From Tieghemiomyces parasiticus (lineage: Eukaryota > Kickxellomycota > Dimargaritomycetes > Dimargaritales > Dimargaritaceae): a DNA stretch of 64,000 bases. The position numbers were made by a program, and so were the translations under genes. Each line of letters begins with the position of its first letter. Positions within the stretch are counted from its first letter, which is position 1. Location: NCBI GenBank assembly GCA_027575765.1, contig JANBPT010000010.1:1-64000 (forward strand), written 5' to 3'. The notes below the pieces were generated by a model. That model made no database searches and had not been told where the DNA came from. It worked only from the letters and a program-made list of their open reading frames with translations. Below are positions 20,703-30,774 of the stretch, piece by piece.

Positions 20703-23324
20703 TTACAAAGACAGGTCCCACACGTCGTGGAACGCATCCCCTTCGGCGAACAAGTGTCCTGTAATTTGCGGGGCGAGGGCGGGTGCCTTCTTCATAGGTC
20801 GGTCAATTTCCGACTCGAACAGGGTGGTATAAGTATGGTCCAAGAAATCCTCCAGGTCATATGCCGGCTTAGTGAACCGTTCCGAGAAGACACGGGCCAG
20901 CACGGACACTTGGTGAGCAAAGTGGGACTGGAGTGTGTGGATCTCCCACAACGAACTCTCGGCCGCGTGAGACTCGGCCGGGTCCTGGGCCGTATGGTCG
21001 TACGGGTCACTGGCTAGCCAGTCAGCCACGGCCGCCCCATCGTTTTCTGCCGACGATGAGCGGTCCTGGATCACCTCATCCGCTGATTCTCGCAACCGCA
21101 GCCCTTCAGTATTAGGACCGGTCTCCCGGTGGATCAGGGTCATGCAGGACGGGTGGGCCTTGAGCAGATTGTAGATCCAAGGGATGGCGAACACCGCGGT
21201 CGCTGGGGGCGCCGCCAAGGTGAGGCGGGCCATACGTTTGATGAAGGCTGCAACTAGGTAGGCCGGCAGGTGGGTTGACGACAGGAACAGCGATGCCATG
21301 CGGAAGAACCGGGCCCGGTACTTGACGTGCCCCACTTGACGGTCCATGAGGCGGTACAGCCGGGCGTAAAAGTCCGGGTAGGCCAGTCCGTGCTCGGTGA
21401 TAAGCGTGAACAGGCTGTTGAGCGCGAGGATGCTCAGTACCCCGCCTTGATCGTAAGCCCGGGTAAGAAAATCACCGAGGAGCGCCGGGAAGTGCATGTG
21501 CGGCATTATGTGTCGGTGCATCGTCAGTAGCACCTGTTTGTGCGTTTCCGGGGCCAGCGGGAGGGCTAGAAAGTTGACCCAAGCACTATCGAAGACTTGG
21601 CGGTGTTCCTGCGCCACAAGGACGGCCGGCAGTGGGGTTGGGGCCGCGGCGACCGTACCCGCGGTGCGCTTCGTCCGTGCCTTCTTGGCCTTGCTTGCGT
21701 GCTGGAAGGTCTCAGGGTGATCGGACCAGAACTGCGTGATGGCGGTACCAGGGGCTGGCATAGCCTTGATGGACTGCAGCATGCGGAATGCGTTAGCTAT
21801 CGTGGTATCGAGCTCGGTCGTGTCCGCAGTCTAGGGAAGTGGAGGGGAAGGGGGGGGGTATGCAAAGGAAGGAGTGCGTCAAAGGTCAGTACGGTCAAAT
21901 AGGGAGGTAGGTCAGAGCTGGATTCGGATCGGTAGGTGCCACCGCATCAAGGTCTGTAGGAAATGGTCAGGCAAGGGTTTAGCCTTACCTCCAGTGTGTC
22001 TTTCGATACCGAATTAATCGTGGAGCGCTGCTTCTCCAACACGTTGCTGGTGTGAATAGGTATGGGGGGGTGGGTGCGAGTGTATCCGAGTGATCAATAT
22101 GCGATCCTCCAGGGTTTTAGTGTGCGACGGTCACGACATCAGGCTCCACATAGTCATGAGCCGCCCACGGTTCGCAATACGTGCTCGCAACCAAGCCAAT
22201 ACTTACGCCAGGTTCAGCAGGAAGTGGTAGCGCAGGTCATCGTAGCTGTTAAGGTACGAGTTGGCCAAGGCATTATGGAGTTCGTCACTATATTCAGGAC
22301 TGGTAACGAGAGCCCGCGTCAGGTTCGCAAAAAAACGGTTGCAGAACTGATAGTCACCCTTCGATATGCTGAGGGACATCGTTTGCTTCTGGACCTCCTG
22401 GAGGAACAGCCGGAAGACGGACACCTTAAGGGTGGTGAGCAGGACCGGGATAATGATATGGATTTTCGTACGGGTTGACGATGCGGTTAGTTGTGATTAT
22501 ATACAAAAAGCCCGACACGGCACCCCTGACCGATCGTGGCCAGTTGGTCTCGGTCTTTACAATTGAACGTCGGGAAACCACCGGAAAGTAGGGGTATCCT
22601 TACCTGGAAGGCACGGTCTTTGCGAGTGACAGACCGAACGAGCAAGTCCATATACTTGCGGTACTGGTCGCTGAGCCACTGTACCACCTTCTCCTCGGGG
22701 CTGAAAGCGGACGTATCGGCTGTCGTGGCAGCAGAGGCGGCCTTACGGGCCAGGGTGAGTTCACCACGGTCCAGATAAGGCGCGAAAATACGGTGTAGAC
22801 TGTGGATCGCAGCATGGGCTACCTCCGTGCGGTCGGACTGATTGATAAAACGAAATCGAGGGAGGAGGAGCAGGAATGCGGGTCAGTTCACGAGCCCTAT
22901 TTAGGATATCCGGGTTTAATGGTCAGCGGTATTTTCCTTCCGCCTTTACGAATGATGCCCCCATGGATCGGCTAACTTACCTTGGCGTGTTCAACAATCT
23001 TGAGGATTTCATTGAGGTGCTTGCGACTCTCGGTGACGCTGGCCTCCAGTCTACGGATTTCCGCGATGGTCTCTTCCTTATTGAGGGCCGCCTCCTTCGG
23101 CTTCTGTAAAATGGCAAAATAGGGCGGTGGAGTAGCGATGAAAGAACGAGTATTAGGACTGGTGAGCTATAGGGCCGGTTAACGGTGTAGGGCCGAGTGC
23201 TAGCGACGTGGTCGCGCCGCAAAACTCCCTTCCGAGCCACCTCTCCTTCCTTCTACTTGACTTGCACGAATCAATGGTGGCAGCATCGGTCACGTACACT
23301 CGATTCCTGGACTAGCTTGGCCAT
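20703..23324 (-). CDS. NOC4: Nucleolar complex protein 4 (Noc4/Utp19), CBF/Mak21 family
   Basis: Six exons on the minus strand: complement(20703..21830, 21989..22046, 22207..22424, 22604..22837, 22981..23103, 23298..23324), giving 595 residues (yeast 552). Noc4 pairs with Nop14 in the SSU processome and is needed for 40S subunit assembly and export. The family signature is in the CBF domain of the last exon: SILALNSLFTLITEHGL, YPDFYARLYRLMD, VKYRARFFRMASLFLSS, THLPAYLVAAFIKRMARL and IPWIYNLLKAHPSC. The N-terminal helical part (EEKVVQWLSDQYRKYMDL, SDELHNALANSYLNSYDD) is spread over exons 2-5. The 9-codon first exon (MAKLVQESS) and the 58-base fifth exon are small but required by phase. Donors are GTACGT, GTAAGT and GTAAGG. 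The start is the first ATG in good context (GCCATGG). Confidence 0.93.
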
Positions 23325-23956
23325 GGCGTAAGTATCCCTGGACTGCGAATGGGTTAAACGAGGTGGGGTAAAGGGCTGGGTGGACGACGGGTTATCAGGT
23401 GAGGGGTTTGGAATGGTGGGGTTGGCTGAATGCGGAAACTGGTGGTATAGGGAAGAGGTCCAATATCAAAATGAGCCACTACGCCTGCTTACGTTGTGCG
23501 TGCTTAGGTCTGAAGACCCCTATAGCCAGCCCACCTCACTGAGGCTGGATGTGCTCCACTCTCCTCTACCCCCTCTAAAACCTCAGGCGTGGGTGACAGC
23601 TATGCACTCAGCTGAAAGCAAAAAAAAATAAAAGAAGAAAAAACTGCAGTTATAAACGGACACGGACTTACCCCTCAGCAAGAGCGAGGAAATAACCGGT
23701 AAATATCACGTGATTTTACTGTTCACCAGTAACGTTGTGGTCCACTCCAGCTGCCTATTATCATTTCCCAGCACCAAAAGAAATCACCGATGCTGAAGAA
23801 GGCACCCACACCATCTCTAGGTGTCTCACACAGGCCGCCGTCGTCATCGACTGGTATATCTAGATAGCACGATATATTACTTTGTTTAAACGGGTACAAT
23901 AGTCTACACGGACGTCGTTCCGACGTATTTCTTTAACGGGTCACCGGGACTCTGAC
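23325..23956. other. Intergenic region between NOC4 and SNAPC3
   Basis: The promoter of NOC4 and the 3' flank of SNAPC3, both transcribed leftward. Contains an A-rich tract (23623-23642). No gene seen. Confidence 0.6.
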
Positions 23957-25877
23957 TCAGCTGGCCGGCATATAGGGATAGGCACTGTATGTGTACAGGG
24001 GTTGTCCGTTCGCGTCGTAGTGGAACAGATCGTAGCAGTTCTGGCAGAAGAAGCACGGGTTCTCCCCGCTGTGAAAATCGTTGATGGTAACGTACTCGGC
24101 GGGAAGGAGGCGGCACATGCGACACTTGTAACGGTGAATGAAGCAACTGAAGGTCTGTACCGGATAGGCCCGGACGGCGCGCTCGTCCAGTCGGGTGGGG
24201 GCGCGTAGGGCGGTAAACACGAACGTGTGTTCGCAGTCACCCTGATGGACAAATCGGTACGGACAGTGGAGCCGCAGATTCAGGTCACTGAAGCGAGTCT
24301 CGGCCATGGTCCGACGTTGTAGTCCGCTGAATTTAGGGTGGTAAGCGCGGTCCGGGTGGCTAGCCCACCGCATAATAGGGACGCTATAGTCAGCAGCCTC
24401 GGGGTCACGGTCGTCCACGTAGAACGTCTTCTCGATGAAGAAGTAGGACGCACTAGTTTTCTTGGCAAGCGTGTTGGGATTGGCTATTCGGCCTGAATGG
24501 GCCAGAAAATCCGACATGCAAAACAGCGAGTCGCGAAGCACAGTTAGGGGTTGGCGGCCCAGGACCAACAGCTCCTGCATCTTGGTGGGCTGCTTACCGG
24601 CGTTGTACAGGGTGACCACCAAAATCACGTCGTCGGCCGCCAGAGCGGCGTCGTTGCCTTCATCGGTCGCTACCACAGTGGCAGTGCCTGCGAGGGATGG
24701 CCCCGGCGGTCGGTCGGATGCCGCCAGTGATTTAGATGACCCAGACACGGTTGCCCTGCTGCGTTTATCCTTGTCTTGGGATTTGAGGCCCTGCGCCAGC
24801 GCCGCAGGCGTTGTGCCTGTGACGCTGGCTCCTGAAATTATGTAGTTCATTTCTGGTTTGAGGTGGGACGGTAGGGTGATCTGGTTGGCTTCGCGCAAGG
24901 TGGCGAGACCCGACCGGGCCATCATCTCATGGATCTCTCGAATCTGACGGTCAAAGCGAGAATTGCTCGGCACCACAGTCAGATGGCTCTCGTCGGCGAG
25001 GGTGGGCTCCGCATCGCTTGAAGTAGGCTCGGGGAGTGGCTGTGGTTCGAACACGGGTAATATAACAGGTTGAAAGAGGAGGAAGTGTTAACGAAGAGGG
25101 CGCTACGTTGATACGATAAGTTTGCAGATGCGGCACTGGCCGAGAAACGACATATGGCTGTTGTGCTGACATAAGTATAAAAAGGCTTACCGGTTCGTTC
25201 GTAGGGGTTTCCAAGGTACTGGCCCTGGCGGGCGCTTCCTCGGCAACTGGGACCATTGGGGGCGGCGCCGTGCTCTCCGAGCGCTCGGTGAGGTCACTAT
25301 CCGGGGCGGTCATTTCTGGGGACGTGATGGTCTCAGCAGCGATTTTTGTTACCGGTGACGACCACGTCCAGGTGGAAGGCAGGCTCCCTACGGCTCCAGA
25401 GCTACTACTACTCAGCCGTGTGCTGATATTTTTGGCGGCAAACCGCCGGCGTGCCACGGCCGTAGGGCTATTTCCGTCGCCGCTCTCTTGGGCGGTCCTC
25501 TGGCGTAGCCGGGCCAGACGTTCGGCCAACGGGTTTGGTGGTGCTTCCTCGACCGACTCCTCGGGGACTCGATCAGTATCTTCTCCGCCACCAAACCGCT
25601 CCTTAAGCGCCTTGAGTTTATCGAATACAATAGGGTCAACGAAACACGATGAGGCGAACAGGAACCGCTCATCAAGGCGGCACCGTTTGCGTATGGCGTC
25701 TAACTGGAGACCAGTGCCGTCCGCGGCCGGCGCAGTCCGTTTACGGTTACGCCATTCCGCCCGCCGAGTGTCCAGGGCCGCTGTACGCTGCTTGAACTCG
25801 TTGGCCTCGCGTGCGAACTCGTCGACCTGAACCTGGTAGGTGGGGACTGGAACTTTCTTGATGGTGTGTTGGGGCAT
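23957..25877 (-). CDS. snRNA-activating protein complex subunit 3 (SNAP50) homologue
   Basis: Two exons, complement(23957..25039, 25191..25877), separated by a 151-base intron (donor GTAAGC, acceptor CCACAG, phase 0), giving 589 residues. SNAPC3 is the DNA-contacting subunit of the complex that binds the proximal sequence element of snRNA promoters for Pol II and Pol III. The N-terminal ~330 residues are low-complexity with charged helices. The C-terminal half matches the family: FFIEKTFYVDDRDPEAADYS, RFSDLNLRLHCPYRFVHQGD followed by CEHTFVF, then the zinc-binding end with HRYKCRMCRLLPAEYVTIND, PCFFCQNCYDLFHYD and a Tyr-rich tail. Cys/His ligands of the zinc region are intact. Budding yeast lacks this complex, so its presence points to a lineage that kept the ancestral snRNA transcription system. 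Exon 2's acceptor is the only in-phase AG after an upstream stop. Confidence 0.9.
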
Positions 25878-26337
25878 AGCTCCGTTCCGTTAGCACGACG
25901 GATGGTGTACCTTGAGTTTAAAAATGAATGGGCGAACGAAAGAAAATGAGGTGCAGACTTCGAGGTCTGGTCAGACTAGGACAATGAGAAGCAGTTGGCG
26001 CCGGGACCAGTGCGGTGGACTGGTTACATTAGAGTTCATTGTATGCGCCCGAGGGAATGTGGAACCGCAGGCGGTGGGTTGGCTAGGATATGAAAAAAAA
26101 AAAACCACCGCGTTGCCCATTGGCTGACTGGATCTACGACAGTGCAAACCGATATGATGGCCTCCTGGGTATTCGCACACACGTCACGTCACAGTCTTGG
26201 GCTCGTGAGCCTTTTAACAAATCATCCATTAGTTGAGTTGGCTGACAACCATGGATCGACGTGGCCATAAAAGTAAGACAACCCGATTTCATTGTTAAGT
26301 TTCAGGGTATAGTATTCGCCTTTAGGCTTGTTGATCA
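25878..26337. other. Intergenic region upstream of SNAPC3
   Basis: Promoter side of SNAPC3, with an A12 run at 26093-26104. Nothing else recognised. Confidence 0.55.
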
Positions 26338-26754
26338 TTATGGATACCGTCTCTCTGAAACGCCGGTGAGCATATATGAAGCCAGTTGTGTTGTGTCGGC
26401 TCCGTCCGACGATTCCGCGCCAGGCTCTTTGATACCTCCGGTGGCGACACATTCCTGTGCGGGAGGTCGAGGTGTAGGACGGGCCTCGTTCTTGCGGGTC
26501 GTGGCAAGGGGAAACGCGGTGGTAGACTCGGTCATTGTTGGATTAGCGAAAACGGTGTTTTTTGGTGTAAGTGGTACAAGAACTTCATTTCCTTCTTTTA
26601 TTTGATGGGTTCTTTGTCGTAATATATATAGCTCAGGGTACTCAGCAAAGAATTTTCGGACGCTTTTGATAAAGACGGTTTTGACTAATACTGCGATGAA
26701 TAAGGTTGCTATAATGATTTTATCAGCGTCTGCTGCTACCCGACGTCGGAACAC
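26338..26754 (-). CDS. Possible exon of a small membrane protein, unresolved
   Basis: An open frame of 138 codons without an ATG near its start; it begins at a GTG, so it would have to be an internal or last exon. It contains one strongly hydrophobic segment (IIIATLFIAVLVKTVFI) followed by basic residues and a Pro/Thr-rich tail. No family recognised. A second frame overlaps its end in another phase (26222-26452), which may mean an intron or a frameshift. It lies just downstream, on the same strand, of the decayed paralogue remnants at 26847-27457. Confidence 0.2.
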   Translation of the reverse strand: MFRRRVAADADKIIIATLFIAVLVKTVFIKSVRKFFAEYPELYILRQRTHQIKEGNEVLVPLTPKNTVFANPTMTESTTAFPLATTRKNEARPTPRPPAQECVATGGIKEPGAESSDGADTTQLASYMLTGVSERRYP

Positions 26755-26846
26755 CGTGCGTCGGCACTACAGTTGCGTTGGAAGATAAACGCCTGGCCAT
26801 GTTCCTGTTCTACCGCGGAGAATTTTTCTGGCAGGAAAATGTGTTC

Positions 26847-27457
26847 TTAATACAGGTACAGAAACCAGGGTTGACAATTCAGAATCAGACCGGCTGTCGC
26901 CACTCCGGCACTGATGGGGGGGCCGAGTGGCAGGTTATAATATGTTTCGTACAGGGCACCTATAGGCTGGACTGATCTCATAGCGCCCCTGGTAGACCGA
27001 ACGTTCCTTCTAGAAATGACGTGGCGCAGAATCAGGACAGCCAGGGCCTGCGCGATCGACCGAGCCAGCGCAGACAGCCGTTGGACTGGTGAATCCAGCG
27101 CCGTTATCAGATAGTCGGCAGCCAAGGTTAAAGGGCTGGTCCGCAAGGCCATCGTTGCGGCATCTATGTAGTGCTCGGCAGACGATATAGTCCCCCCCTC
27201 TAAAACGTACCAGCCGCCTGATCATTCCTAGAAGCCACGAACGACAGGTTAAAGTGGTGTGTGCGGGTGGGCTTAATGAGTTGATTATACTTCACTTACA
27301 TAGACTTCAACGAGCCATGCGCAGCCCGGCCAAGCAGGCCGGTTTCCACGAGGGCCATATGGTACGCGCGAACCGTCGTTATTTCCATCTGTAAAACGGC
27401 TTGGCTTGCCAGAGCGTCAAGTAGAGGTTGTAAGGACCCGACGAGGAAGTCGGCCGT
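26847..27457 (-). pseudogene. Degenerate relatives of the secreted paralogue family (two fragments)
   Basis: Two open segments on the minus strand look like broken copies of the C-terminal domain of the genes at 30.8, 35.6 and 38.8 kb. Fragment 1 (27299-27457) reads ADFLVGSLQPLLDAL and then ALVETGLLGRAAHGSLK. Fragment 2 (26847-27221) reads EHYIDAATMALRTSPL then ADYLITALDSPVQRL. The intact genes have HYALAAQALSQSNF and YDVLYPVFRSL (second gene), DYLYSIVEPLLSG (third gene) and GLVVETRKAAKVLHTKLK (second gene). The fragments are in different phases, a GTAAGT...TTCTAG intron between them does not restore a frame, and neither has a usable start, so I call them remnants. Similarity was judged by eye and is weak. 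Confidence 0.35.
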
Positions 27458-28714
27458 TTAGTAAATTACCCCAAGGTCCTGTCAACCCAAGCTGTTGAAT
27501 ATAATGTCATTTCGAAGAGGGTGGGAATTCGCATAGCGCCCCATGGATGGCCGCATACGCACCACGGGTGCCAGCCCGAAGGGCGGATAAGAAAATGAGG
27601 GGCAGCTATATAATCATGATCCCATAAGGTACATCTGCCCTGCGTAACCTATATGGAGAGGGCGGAAAAGACGTAGTAAAATTGTAATCGCCCCGCCTAC
27701 AGTAATGAATCCAGAAAGGAAGCACCGATCCTCTCCTACAGCCTATAAAGCAATGTGGGAGTTTGGAGTCAAGCAAAATGAACACAGTAGGACACCCTAA
27801 TTTTTCATCACTCCCAAGCTAGCTCACCATACGGTTTGCCGACATCGACTCGCCTTATAGACGGGAAGCGGTAACAACTCCACGGGAGGACAAGGTGAGA
27901 GGGTGACACGACGGAGGATATCGGGCTGAGTGTTGGGGAAGGGCTCTGGGCGCTATCAAGTCCCCCCGCAGGATCCATTCGGCCACGGAGGCTGAATCCT
28001 ACCTACGTTTGCACACCGAAAATCCTATATCGACTGTCGCTGTGCCGGAAGACTTACTGTCCTAAAGTGGAGATAGAGAACCTGAATCCGGCCTCGACGG
28101 CTTCTGTTCATCAGCTGGGTTGTTCAAATTAAATATCTTATCTGGTTGGAGCGATAGGACCGTTATAATTGGCTGGAACACCACCTCCGCCATGCTAAAT
28201 TGTATTTCAAACGGTGGTTATAGGCGTGGCAGGAGGGGGGAGGTCAGTTATCAATCTCTATAAACAATTATCACCCTAGATGTACTAATCGGGCGCTGCA
28301 GCTGCCGTCAGTTCTGTCATCGCTATTACGTTTAGGACGCTTGGTTGAAAATGGTGGAATACACTCTATCTACTTGAGGAATAGCCACATCTACGCCACC
28401 CACATTTAATGCTACCGACCGCACATGGCCTCACGTAGAAGACCTTAACCACAGTCGGCAGTCACCTATGCCATCCCAGAAATCGTCAGTTAAGAGACCG
28501 AAGCCTGGCAGGCAACACGCAAGTGATTATCTTCATTCTTTCGGCATTAACTGGCAGCAGCGTTTCTTTCGCGGACCCCACTGCTTCCATCAGCGCGTCA
28601 TGTCAGTGATGTGAGGGTTAGGCGACTAACACTCACTTCATCGCCTCCCCTCTAGGCCTTTTCGGCCACCTCTTTCCTCCCAAGATCCGCTCAATGAAGG
28701 TAGAACGAATGATC
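27458..28714. other. Gene-free stretch, no open frame of note
   Basis: No frame of 60 codons or more is found on either strand. It may contain further decayed paralogue sequence (a TRGAYAAIHGAL-like reading near 27570, minus), but nothing can be called. Confidence 0.5.
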
Positions 28715-28722
28715 TATAAATA
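28715..28722 (+). promoter_or_regulatory. TATA-like box before the 28834 ORF
   Basis: TATAAATA lies 119 bases before an ATG, with a C-rich leader between them, the same arrangement as for other genes here. Confidence 0.35.
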
Positions 28723-28833
28723 TATTTTTGTTAAACCAGCACTGTCCATCCATCCCTACCCGCATCCTGTCACTGCGGTTGGTCCAGGGGGTCAACGATA
28801 GTTGTACCTCCCTTATTCCTACCTACCGCCCTA

Positions 28834-29136
28834 ATGAGAACACGACAGTTCCCCTCACGACCGGACGAATCCTTCACACGTTCGGGCGGAGTCTTGCGGA
28901 GCACCTTGGTAGTGGCTGTTTTTTGTACTCTGTATACTGTCACCGTATTATCAATCTGGTTTCACGATGACAGACCAGGCCCACCATGCCAGTTTCAGAT
29001 GTCCAATGCTGCCGCGCAGATAGATTGGGATGGCCAGTTTGAATCCGTGTCATTCACGATACGTCACAGCCCCTGTGTAGCTTTAGACCTGCTCCTTTTA
29101 CTACCGGAGTTCAACCAGATTGATAGAATAAATTGA
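28834..29136 (+). CDS. Hypothetical small membrane-anchored protein
   Basis: A 100-residue ATG-initiated frame. A basic N-terminus (MRTRQFPSRPDESFTR) precedes one hydrophobic segment (about 24-43, LVVAVFCTLYTVTVLSIWF), then a polar tail with DDRPGPPC. This looks like a type II anchor or an uncleaved signal. A TATA-like box and C-rich leader precede it. No family is recognised and composition is not strongly coding. It lies in the same gene-poor region as the secreted paralogues and could be a truncated relative or a chance frame. Confidence 0.3.
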   Translation: MRTRQFPSRPDESFTRSGGVLRSTLVVAVFCTLYTVTVLSIWFHDDRPGPPCQFQMSNAAAQIDWDGQFESVSFTIRHSPCVALDLLLLLPEFNQIDRIN

Positions 29137-30774
29137 CATTGCATACTTACCCGACGACCAGTTTACAAGGTATCAACTTGGTTCGTCATCGCTCAGCATC
29201 ACATGAAGGAATCGACGTGGTTCTTTCGTAGCGAAAGTTGGCCATAGCATAGCTTCTTCAGTCCATTTTGACACTACTCGATATTAGTATCGCCGTGGGT
29301 CCACGCAGTAGTGGTAAGCGAGAGTCGACGGTAGAGGGTGGCTCGGTTATAATGGTGGTTGGATAGACCAGGCCAGCACACCAGGGCGTATAGTACATCA
29401 TGCTGCCTATAATGAGGTCTCTGAGAAAGCAGTTACCGATTGATACCGGGTGTAAGCAGCAGTTTCCATGCTCGTACTACTCCGTTGACATGTTTTCCGC
29501 AGTTCATCTTATGCAGGGTTGAGACTTTACTGTACTCAACGACTTCGTAATTCGCCGAACTGCGCTGTATCCCTATCCACCGCGTCAGTATTGCGCAATG
29601 TGAGTGGACGAGCATGGCCGTGGTACGGACCGGTAGTGCCAGTGCTTTCACTCCACCCATACACTCCCAGCCTCCTCTCTTTTGTAACGCAGGGAGACCA
29701 AGTAGTCAGTTAAGCGTCATGTATTGGCTTCCGCCACGGTCAACTAGTGTGGCTGATCGACCTGGTTGTCACACGGAGAGGACCATAGCAGAGGGTGATG
29801 ATGGTGATAGGGCGGTCGTTCCCCGATCTATTTGCTTCCACCAGCTGTGTCGCTCTAGCTCTCGTCGTCCGTTAGGCTGCGAACCCTCCGTAGCAACGAC
29901 TGAGATATCGAAGAAGAGGTTAGGTTCGGCGTGCCAGCCACCTATGCAGGGAGTGGGTGACAAATCACCAATTGTACGTCGAGGGTTATTTCATTTTATA
30001 ATGATATGACTGCTAAATTAGATAAGCTATGTTTAGTCGACTGGTGTTAATCCACTAGTGACAGACCAGGCCTGCCGTCTGTAATAAAAGGGTACAATAG
30101 TTAGGGATCGCCTGATACATGGCGCTAAGGATCAGCATTATGAAGACCCTGAGGAAGCAGCTGGTTTCCAGCCAGTCGTACGTGTAGCACGGTAGGGGTT
30201 GGCTGGGAAGTCACACAAGGTCAACCACGGTCGCCCTCTTGTGCCTAAATGAAGGCGAGGTAAGCGGTGGGTGAGACGTGTTAGACAACGTCGGTCCCGA
30301 CCTATCTAACTGGAAGCTCCCATGGGAGTTTAGTGACGGGAAAAGGAGATGAGTGCGCTTCCCGGACTAGGTAGCACAAGGGATGCCAACTGTAGTAGTG
30401 GGGAGAAAACCAGGAATAATACGGCGGGGCCAGTGAAAGTGTGCTCCGGCCCTACAGCTAACTGGACGCTTGCATTAGTTCTCATAATCACCGCACTTAT
30501 CAGCAGTATAATATTCTTTACCCGGTGGCGAACGGTCGTAACGCAAGCTACATAAAAGGGCCGACTTGACCCTCCTTCCCTATTGAATAGGATGGTCTTG
30601 GTACATTGTATTTCAGCTGCCGACTACTGTGCCGTTTGCTTGATACCCACCGCAGTTCCCGCATAAAATCGATAGATATCCATCCACGTTGATCTACTTT
30701 CACACTATTCCTTGTTTTATATTTCATTACCTGTTCTACCCCCTAATTTTGCTTATCACGGCTCGATCTACACC
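29137..30774. other. Intergenic region before the first secreted paralogue
   Basis: Contains a 68-codon ATG frame with a hydrophobic stretch (30349-30555, +) of doubtful reality, and short minus-strand peptide-like motifs (AGLVCH-like) near 29.36 and 30.06 kb that recur near 28.98 kb. A weak ATAAAA box lies at 30552. No firm gene. Confidence 0.45.
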
